This document shows positions 1 through 7,100 of a stretch of 11,424 nucleotides of DNA, piece by piece (position 1 is the first letter of the stretch; each line of letters opens with the position of its first letter). The stretch covers positions 27,704 through 39,127 of the forward strand of contig CAJUII010000017.1 in assembly GCA_910586405.1 (NCBI GenBank). The letters are read 5' to 3'. A model generated the notes under the pieces. That model was not told the origin of the DNA. It did no database searches and worked only from the letters and a program-made list of their open reading frames with translations. A program made the position numbers and the translations under genes. The DNA is from an uncultured Lachnospiraceae bacterium. Its GTDB lineage: Bacteria; Bacillota; Clostridia; Lachnospirales; Lachnospiraceae.

Positions 1-1708
1 AGTCTGAAGGAAGCTGGAACTTGCTGATCAGGGAATCCAGCGTCATTGCCTGTGCGGACAGCTCTTCGCTTGTTGCAGAAGCCTCCTGTGCTGTCGCGGA
101 GTTCGACTGGACGACCTCGGAGATCTGGCTGACACCCAGCTCGGTCTGCTTCATCGCCTCAGCCTGCTCAGAAGCGGTCTCGCTGATCGCCTTGGAGGAA
201 GCCGCGATGAGCTCGATACCTTCTACCACGCGGTCAATCGAAGCATTCACGACATCTGCGGTCTTGCTTCCGTCTGCGATCGCGCTCAGGGAAGTTTCGA
301 TTAAAGTTCTGGTTTCGGCTGCGGAGTTTGCACTCTGCTCCGCTAACTGACGAATCTGGTCGGCAACGACTGCAAAGCCTTTTCCAGCTTCGCCGGCTCT
401 TGCCGCCTCGATCGAAGCATTCAGGGAGAGCAGATTTGTCTGGGATGCAATGTCCTCAATCTCGGAAATAATGTTTCCAACCTGCTGTGAGGCATCGTTG
501 ATGCGGGACATCGCCTCCATCATGGCTTTCATTTCTCTGTGGCTGCGCTCTGCCTCGTCAGCGTAGGTCCGTGCCTGATTGTAGGAATCTCCTGCATTGT
601 TTGCGGTAGCGCGGATATCGTCCGTGATGGTTGTGATGGTTGCCTGCATTTCCTCTACAGCGCCTGCCTGATCTGTAGCGCCTTCCGCAAGGCTCTGGGA
701 AGCGTCAGCTAAGTTGCTTGCGCCTGCGGCTACCTGATTGGATGCTTCGGTGACAGATAAGATGGTTTCCGCCATCTGTCTCTTTAACTGTCTCATTGCG
801 GTGAGAATCGCCTCAAACTCTCCCATATATTTCGATCTGTCTTTGCTGACGACTGCGAAGTTGGCATTTGCCATCTGGTCTAGCACTTCTGCGACATCAT
901 GGATGATAAACTGAAGTGATGCGGCCATATTGACTGTGACGTCAACCATCTCTGCAAGCTCATCCTTCGTCTCAACAGTCGGGAAGGGCGATGAGAGGTC
1001 TCCTTTTGCAAAGATATCCAGACGCGCCTTGATCTGGTCGATTGGACCCGCAATGCTGTTTGCAATCGACTTTCCAAGAGAGATTGCAAAAATGATGGAG
1101 CCTGTGATAACAATAACGATAATCACTGTGAGCGCAATGATGATTATGGCAAGGGTGCTGGATACTTCCTGTCCTTTATCCACCTTGATTTCCATAATCT
1201 GTGTCAGATCGTTATAGATCTCCTCATATATGGGAACGAGCTCTCCCAATGCCATATCCTGCGCGATCTTGCACTTTTCACGGTCCGTGGTGGCGCCGAG
1301 GCTGACAATCTCTTCTTCTAATTCCCAGTAATCCTCTAGTTCAGCTTTGATCTCATTGTATAATTGCTTGTTTTCCTCTGTAACCATGCTGGATTCAAGC
1401 GCATTAAATTCTTTTATGAACGAATCTTTGTACTCCACGCGGTCCTCGAGCAGCTTGTCGATGGCAGACTGTTCATCGTAGCCGATAATGCCGCGCATCG
1501 CGGAACGGGTGTCAGCGAACTGAGCCATTGCCCTGCCGATAGCGCCCTGTGAAAAACCATAGTTTGTGAGTACAGACGCGTACAGGCGCGACATGACGAT
1601 CATTGTGATCAGTATGACGGCTGACACCGCAGTCAATATACACGCGATTGTGACAAACGCGTGTATCAGCCGGTCCCGGATTTGTAGGTTGTTCAGTTTT
1701 TTTAGCAT
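1..1708 (-). CDS. Methyl-accepting chemotaxis protein, four-helix-bundle-type sensor (C-terminus cut by window edge)
   Basis: This is a membrane chemoreceptor that would signal to the CheA/CheW complex. 569 residues are visible and the frame is still open at the left edge. The ATG at 1708 is preceded by AAGGAG at 1719-1724. Visible parts: TM1 about residues 17-40; a helical extracellular region 41-183 lacking Cache motifs, best read as a four-helix-bundle (4HB_MCP) sensor; TM2 about 184-211; HAMP about 212-265; a second HAMP-like helical segment 266-315; then the cytoplasmic signalling coiled coil. The hairpin tip at 416-456 holds the family hallmark, including SQTNLLSLNASIEAARAGE and GKGFAVVADQIRQLA. 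Only a short C-terminal tail should be missing. It lies 338 bp behind another chemoreceptor on the same strand, with a sigma-28-type promoter between them. Family assignment is certain; the ligand is unknown. Confidence 0.96.
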   Translation of the reverse strand, partial: MLKKLNNLQIRDRLIHAFVTIACILTAVSAVILITMIVMSRLYASVLTNYGFSQGAIGRAMAQFADTRSAMRGIIGYDEQSAIDKLLEDRVEYKDSFIKEFNALESSMVTEENKQLYNEIKAELEDYWELEEEIVSLGATTDREKCKIAQDMALGELVPIYEEIYNDLTQIMEIKVDKGQEVSSTLAIIIIALTVIIVIVITGSIIFAISLGKSIANSIAGPIDQIKARLDIFAKGDLSSPFPTVETKDELAEMVDVTVNMAASLQFIIHDVAEVLDQMANANFAVVSKDRSKYMGEFEAILTAMRQLKRQMAETILSVTEASNQVAAGASNLADASQSLAEGATDQAGAVEEMQATITTITDDIRATANNAGDSYNQARTYADEAERSHREMKAMMEAMSRINDASQQVGNIISEIEDIASQTNLLSLNASIEAARAGEAGKGFAVVADQIRQLAEQSANSAAETRTLIETSLSAIADGSKTADVVNASIDRVVEGIELIAASSKAISETASEQAEAMKQTELGVSQISEVVQSNSATAQEASATSEELSAQAMTLDSLISKFQLPSD

Positions 1709-1961
1709 AATATTAGATCTCCTTATAATATTGATATGAACGATATCTTCTTATTTCTTCTGGGCAACGCAGACTGCATCAAACTGTTCAGTACGCCTAA
1801 GTTGGCAGACAGGAATCAACAAGCTGATTGCGTGATAGATTTATGTAAAATCTGAATGCATTGTTGTAGGTATACAGCAAAATGTATACAATAGTACTAA
1901 ATAGTTATAGAAGTGTAATAAAATAATATGATGCTCAGGACAAATAAAAATACATGACTAA

Positions 1962-1990
1962 ATTATACATCTTTTTATCTATTTTGTCCA
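1962..1990 (-). promoter_or_regulatory. Sigma-A-type promoter candidate for the downstream chemoreceptor
   Basis: On the minus strand, TGGACA (1990-1985) is followed after 17 bp by a perfect TATAAT (1967-1962). This would give a leader of about 250 nt before the ATG at 1708. The region is AT-rich, so a chance match is possible, but the exact spacing and perfect -10 box favour it. It sits just downstream of the sigma-28-type promoter, giving a possible double promoter. Confidence 0.5.
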
Positions 1991-2006
1991 ATGGTTTTCC
2001 CTGTTA

Positions 2007-2033
2007 AAATCGGCATAATTATCATTTGTTTTA
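2007..2033 (-). promoter_or_regulatory. Sigma-28 (SigD/FliA-type) flagellar promoter candidate
   Basis: On the minus strand, TAAA (2033-2030), a 15-bp spacer and GCCGATTT (2014-2007) match the known sigma-28 consensus TAAA-N15-GCCGATAW at all but one of the core positions, with exact spacing. Start of transcription would fall near 2000. Sigma-28 classically drives late flagellar and chemotaxis genes, and the next gene is a chemoreceptor, so sequence and context agree. The -35 element begins 14 bp after the stop codon of the preceding receptor. Confidence 0.75.
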
Positions 2034-2046
2034 TTGTGCAATAATT

Positions 2047-3921
2047 TTATTCGACGATTTCAAGCAATTTGCCAGTGATGTCCGCCATATTCGAAGAAAC
2101 CTGTTTGGTATCCTGGGAGATGCGCACATTTTCGTCCACAACGCTGGAGATACGCTCAATCTGTCGCACGGCATCGGAGACAATGTCCACATTTTGATGA
2201 ACCATATTGGCGATTTCCGCGATATTCTGGTCCGCCTGTTTGATATTGTCCACGACATTGCCAAATGCCTCGACGGTCTGGTCAGTGATTGCGCGCCCGT
2301 CCTCCACGGCGTTGATGGAGTTCATGATGAGTTCGTTGGTCTCTTTTGCAGCCTGTGCGCTTCTTGCGGCGAGCTCGCCGACCTGCGTGGCAACCACGGC
2401 GAAGCCTTTGCCCAGATCTCCGGCTCTTGCCGCCTCAATGGAGGCATTGAGAGAGAGCATGTTGGTCTGCTGTGCGATGGAATTAATCTCGCCGATAATC
2501 TTTTCGATTGCCATGGACATATCGCTGATCTTCTGCATAGATTCCTTTAAGAGCGCCATGCGGGACTGGGTCTGTATGATCTGCTCTGCGGTGTTGCTGG
2601 TGGCGGCAGTGATTGTGGCAGTCGCGCTCACGCTGCTGTTGAGCTCTGCGGTGAGCTGGTTCATAATCTGCTTGAGGTCTGCCACTGCCCGTTCCTGCTC
2701 GCCGGTGCCATGAAAGATACTGTCGGCGTTTGTGAGCGTTTCACCGGATACTTGGTTTAGATTCTGGCAGGCATTTTTGATATTTTGAATCAAGAGCTGG
2801 TTGTGTTCCATATCCTGTTTTTGCTGTTCGATGAGATTTTCGTTGTCGCGCATACTCTGGCAGATGCTCTCGACCATTTTGTTGATGCTGTCAGAGAGCA
2901 TGGTAAATTCCGGGTTTCCGCGCTCGTCGATGGTGATGTGAAAGTTTCCGCCGGCAATTTCGCGCATGTCATGGGAGATGCGGTTGATGCCCTGCACGAT
3001 TTTGTCATCCACCATGCGGTTGATCATAAAAAGCAGTGCGCTGAAAATGATCAGCATACTCAGGGATACCACGAGGGTCTGGCTGGTGCGGCCGGCATAG
3101 TATTCGCTGGAGGGCATGAAGGTTCCGATAATCTGATTTTGGTATTCCTCTGCCATGTAGTAGCCGCGCACGCCGTCTATGACGGCTTTCCCCTTTCCTG
3201 TGAATGTTGATGGGAAGCCGGCGTCTGTGGCGGGAGTGCCGATCAGGGACTGGTTTTTATGAGCCAGAATCAGTCCGCTTGCGGCGTCTATGGCATAGAT
3301 ATATCCCTTTTCGCCGTAGTCGATATCCTTGAGCACAACGGAGATCTCAGTGCCCATCAGCATTTTTTCCAGCACTTCCGGCTGCACGCCGACTTGCACA
3401 AGTCCTTTGGCATCTGTTCTTGCCACACCGATATACTGCATCACGATTCCCTCTGCGACATTTATTTGAGGCTCCTGCACAAGTTCGATGGAAGGGTCCT
3501 TCACGATGACCATAAAAGCGTTAGACTGGTCGCCGCTCTTCATGTCAAAGCCGACGTAGGAATCAATGGTGCTGCTGGTGATGATGCCGTCCTCGTCAAT
3601 AATGTGCAGCTCATTGACCATCAGACGTTCCTTGATCGTATTGAGCTTCTCCTTGCTGTCCGCAATGGACGGGTCCACGGCAAGCATGTCCGCGAAGGCT
3701 CTCGTTTTGGCGAGACTGTCCTGACTGAGATTGTCTGTGAGCTGTGCGATGGTCTCCTCATTGTCTGCGAGCTTTTCCTTGACATCTGTGAGCTTGGCAT
3801 GACTCGAGGAGGCATTGGCAGACTGGCTGACGATGGTCTGCAGAACAAAGATGGCTGTGATCGTGATCAGCAGCGCTACGAGCATGTAGGTAAACAGCCG
3901 GTTGGTAAATATTTTTTTCAT
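2047..3921 (-). CDS. Methyl-accepting chemotaxis protein with Cache-type sensor
   Basis: This is a complete 624-residue transmembrane chemoreceptor. Visible parts: a short cytoplasmic start and TM1 about residues 9-31; an extracellular sensor 32-278 of double-Cache type (dCache-like), with a long N-terminal helix, a first PAS-like unit around 100-185 and a second unit with the typical YGEKGYIYAID run at 202-212; TM2 about 282-300; HAMP about 301-356; and the signalling domain from about 390. The hairpin tip lies near 477-517 and includes AQQTNMLSLNASIEAARAGD followed by GKGFAVVATQVGELAARSA. The protein ends at EIVE with no CheB/CheR tether. The ATG at 3921 follows a purine-rich AAGGAAGGAAGG tract. 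Its own promoter lies just after the terminator of the large surface-protein gene. Cache receptors commonly bind small metabolites such as amino or organic acids; the ligand here cannot be told. Confidence 0.97.
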   Translation of the reverse strand: MKKIFTNRLFTYMLVALLITITAIFVLQTIVSQSANASSSHAKLTDVKEKLADNEETIAQLTDNLSQDSLAKTRAFADMLAVDPSIADSKEKLNTIKERLMVNELHIIDEDGIITSSTIDSYVGFDMKSGDQSNAFMVIVKDPSIELVQEPQINVAEGIVMQYIGVARTDAKGLVQVGVQPEVLEKMLMGTEISVVLKDIDYGEKGYIYAIDAASGLILAHKNQSLIGTPATDAGFPSTFTGKGKAVIDGVRGYYMAEEYQNQIIGTFMPSSEYYAGRTSQTLVVSLSMLIIFSALLFMINRMVDDKIVQGINRISHDMREIAGGNFHITIDERGNPEFTMLSDSINKMVESICQSMRDNENLIEQQKQDMEHNQLLIQNIKNACQNLNQVSGETLTNADSIFHGTGEQERAVADLKQIMNQLTAELNSSVSATATITAATSNTAEQIIQTQSRMALLKESMQKISDMSMAIEKIIGEINSIAQQTNMLSLNASIEAARAGDLGKGFAVVATQVGELAARSAQAAKETNELIMNSINAVEDGRAITDQTVEAFGNVVDNIKQADQNIAEIANMVHQNVDIVSDAVRQIERISSVVDENVRISQDTKQVSSNMADITGKLLEIVE

Positions 3922-3933
3922 AGTGGTTAAGTA

Positions 3934-3945
3934 CCTTCCTTCCTT
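3934..3945 (-). promoter_or_regulatory. Repetitive ribosome-binding tract of the Cache receptor gene
   Basis: The minus strand reads AAGGAAGGAAGG, three AAGG units, ending 12 nt before the ATG at 3921. That spacing is longer than the usual 6-9 nt and no exact GGAGG is present, so initiation may be moderate. No other in-frame start fits better, because the codons right after this ATG encode the basic leader before TM1. Confidence 0.6.
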
Positions 3946-3988
3946 GGTGTGATGATATAGGTTCTAGTTTATGGCAGATATTGACATT

Positions 3989-4017
3989 ATTATATCTTTT
4001 TCTACGTGTATCATCAA
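3989..4017 (-). promoter_or_regulatory. Sigma-A-type promoter of the Cache receptor gene
   Basis: On the minus strand, TTGATG (4017-4012), a 17-bp spacer and TATAAT (3994-3989) form a good housekeeping promoter, located between the upstream terminator hairpin (4052-4085) and the receptor start at 3921. The predicted leader is about 60 nt. No TAAA-N15-GCCGAT motif was found here, so this receptor seems to be driven differently from the one that follows it. Confidence 0.65.
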
Positions 4018-4050
4018 GGGTTTTGACAATCGTTGTGAATGTTCTACAAC

Positions 4051-4085
4051 AAAAATGACACATCTTCGCTAAGATGTGTCATTTT
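4051..4085 (-). terminator. Rho-independent terminator after the 1621-residue surface protein gene
   Basis: A perfect 15-bp stem (4052-4066 with 4071-4085) closes a 4-nt loop, ending in TTTTT on the minus strand, and begins about 20 nt after the TAATAA double stop at 4107-4102. Because the A/T ends of the stem are symmetrical it could also act on rightward transcripts. It separates the surface-protein gene from the chemoreceptor genes. Confidence 0.85.
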
Positions 4086-4104
4086 GTGTCGTTATTTCAT
4101 GTTA

Positions 4105-7100
4105 TTATTTTTTGAGAGATTTTGTGATAGTGCCGGTGAAATCCTTGTTCAAACCAGTGATTGTCACCTGAATTTTGCCCTTCTTCTCTGCGCCGTAGGT
4201 CAGCTTGTAGTCCACGCCTTCCACCAACGGCTGTTTGCTGTATGTTAAGGTGATTCCCTTTGACACGGATCCCTTTACAGAAGCTTTGGAGATCTTCTGC
4301 GGTTTGATCGTAAAGGTGCCTGAGGTGGTACAGCCCGCGTAATTACCGATTCCGGTGATGGTCACAGTCGCTTTTCCGGCAGAGAGGTTCTTGCTGTAAG
4401 TAACAATGTAATCTCTGTTTAATTTTAGTGTCTTTGAGCCATCCTTGACAGTGACTTTGGGTTTTTGCAGTTTTCCGTTATAGGTCTTATCGGAAATTTT
4501 GTTCACTGTCAGTTTTGACTTTGCCGGCTCGATTGTGAAGGATTTGACGACTTTGCCTTTGTACTGTCCTTTTCCTGTGATGATGACAAGAGCAGTGCCG
4601 GCCTTCGTGTTATCCTTGTACTGTACTTTGTAATGCTTGTTCTTTTCAAGTGTGGCGCTGCCAAGTTTCACTGTAGGTACGACAGTGGTGACAGCCTTGC
4701 CTGTGAAAGGAACGGACTTCGCGCTCAGCGTGACGTTTTCAGGATTGATAATCTTGTCTGCGTCAGCCTTGTAGAGCGTGAGCTTCACGGTTACAGTGCC
4801 TTCATAGTACTTATTGTTTTTGGCTGCGGTCACAGTCGCTTTGGCGGACGTGCCCTTGACGTCTGTGAGCTTGGAGACAGTGTAATCTGTGCCGTTTACC
4901 AGTTCGACAGCACCGTCGTATACATAGACTGGCGGTTCTGTCTTGGCGTCAACGGACATGCCGCCAGTGATAATGTTCAGGTCTTTGAGCGGTTTCTTGT
5001 TGATCTGGAACGGCTTGGTGATCTCGCCTTTGTAGATGCCGTTTCCGCGCACGGTCACTTTGCCGGTGCCTGGCTCTGTATTGTTGCTGTAGAGCACTCT
5101 GTAATCTGTTCCCTCTGTGAGTGTGACCTGTCTGCCGTTGTCGGTGATCGTGACTTTCACAACGGGTCTGTACGGAGTACCGTCATAAACTTTTGCCTTG
5201 ATATCAGCGATCTTAGCGATGGGTTTGAGGTCTTTTCTCTGGTCAACAGGATATTTTGAGATGTCCTCGTCAGCGGGAACATCAGTCTTTACCCATTTTG
5301 CATACAATGTCGTGTCCGCGGTGACTTTGTCTGTACTAAAGTTCCATGCTGTCTTGCAGCTTGAATCCTTATACCAGCCCTCGAAGCGGTAGCCCGAAGC
5401 TGTCGGGTCTGAAGGCTTTTGGATCAGCGCTCCAGATTTGATGCCAGTGTAGGACTGCGGCGCGCTGCCGTGTCCCTGCATGTTGAAGGTGACAGTGTAC
5501 TCTGCGTCAGAAGGTGTTTCCGGCTCAGAGGGTGTGCCTGGGTTTTCAGGCTTATTTGGATCGTCTGGGTTTTCTGGTGTCTGTGTCTTCGTCCACTTCG
5601 CGTAGAGCGTCAGGTTGCCGGTGGTGCCGGCGGCAATCTGTGTGATGGACTGTGTAAAGTCTGCATCACGATACCAGCCGCCAAAGGTGTAGCCATCTTT
5701 GGCAGGTGCCTTCAAGACGATGGCTGCTGTATCGGCGGTATACGTTGCCGGATTGTCAGCATGATTGGTGCCGCCGTTTAGCTCGTAAGTGATGGTGTAA
5801 GTATCGGATGGCGCCGGGTCAACAGCGTTTTCGGATACCTCTACTGTGAGTTCTGCGGAGATATTTCCGACAGTTGCGGTGATCGTGACGGAGCCGTCCT
5901 TGAGGGCGGTAATCTGTCCTTTGCTGTCTACGGCTGCAATCGTATCGTCAGAAGACGTCCACGCAGCGCCGTCCTGCACAGGACCTGTACAGTTAGATTT
6001 CTGGTTATACGCCTCAAAACCAACAGTTGCATTGAGGACGAGATTGTGGCTTGATCCTGTCTTGAGGGACAGCGGGGAGCTGGCGGTAAACGCTAATTTG
6101 GATACAGCGCTGCCTGCTACCTCGATCGCCTGCATACAGCTGCCAGCAAATTCGTTTTTCTGGGAATCCATAGTTGCCTTGTCGCTAAATTCCTGTGCTA
6201 CAGCGACGGGATAGATATATCCTTTTGACAGTTCGAATGCGCTGACTGCCACATAATTGTATCTCGTACTGATAATGCTTTCGTAATGTCCTGTTTGTTT
6301 GCCGGTTTTGTCTACCCAGTCCTGCTTTTCGCCGTACCATTGTTCGATTCCAGCCATTAGGTCAGTGTAATTCCAAGCTAGATTTTCGGCGAAGGACTGT
6401 TCGTTATTGGTGGTTTTTACGGTGAAGCATCTTTGGCCGTTAGGACGGTCGTGCGCCGGGCGCAAAGCAGCCTCTGCTGCACGCAGTCTGGCGATGGCTT
6501 CCAGGTCGGAAGACCACTTTAACGGTTTATAGTCAGACGCCGTTAGCGGCTGATTGGTTGCCGGGTCAATCACGCCTTCGTCGCAGGCTTCCTTGCGGAT
6601 GGCATTCAGGCGTTCCAGAATGGTTTCTGCGGTTTCTGTGGAATAGGTTCCTGTAATACCTACAAGGAGATTGCCATCGGTCAGGCTCATATCAATCTCT
6701 GGAAATCCGCTTGGCGTTTCCGGTTTTTGCGCATCGGCTTCCCACTTGGCATAGAGCGTCAGGTTGCCAGTGCTTGCACTTGTGATCTGTGTGATCGGTT
6801 TGGTCATTGCCGCGTCGGTGTACCATCCTAAGAAGGTGTAGCCTTCTCTGAGGGGATCATGGAGTGTGATGGCGTCAGAGTCAGACATATAAGCCGATGG
6901 ATTGCCAGTGTGGTTGATGCCGCCGTTTAATACATAGTTGATGATGTAAGCGGACGTGCCTTCGCTGCCGGAACCACCGCTGCAATATGCTTTCAGATTG
7001 TTTTTGATTCCAGAAGCAGACTGCTGGCCGTATGTCATATGCTGTACTTTGTCGTTGGCGTCGATGTAGACGAGGATTGGTGTGGCTTCCTGTCCGTCCC

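Larger units (their letters stand above)
1709..2046. other. Intergenic region between two chemoreceptor genes
   Basis: This is 338 bp of AT-rich DNA with no credible ORF. Going leftward from the upstream receptor's stop it holds a weak AT-only hairpin (TTATT-gcac-AATAA, 2034-2047 area), a sigma-28-type promoter, a sigma-A-type promoter, a roughly 250-290 nt untranslated leader, and an AAGGAG ribosome site at 1719-1724. Two GTATAC palindromes (1870-1875 and 1884-1889) lie within the leader. I see no GC-rich terminator with a T-tract, so readthrough from the upstream receptor is possible. No known riboswitch consensus was recognised. Confidence 0.7.

Noticed and set aside
1870..1889. Two GTATAC palindromes 14 bp apart in the chemoreceptor leader
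   Set aside because: The flanks are not symmetrical or repeated, and the stretch is AT-rich; not enough to call an operator.
2026..2550. Plus-strand open frame of about 174 codons opposite the Cache receptor
   Set aside because: It lies antisense to the conserved signalling domain of the receptor, whose motifs are unmistakable; the plus-strand product resembles nothing known.
4051..4085. Inverted repeat as a mobile-element end or attachment site
   Set aside because: It sits just after a stop codon, forms a perfect short-loop hairpin with flanking A/T runs, and there is no transposase or target duplication; a terminator explains it.
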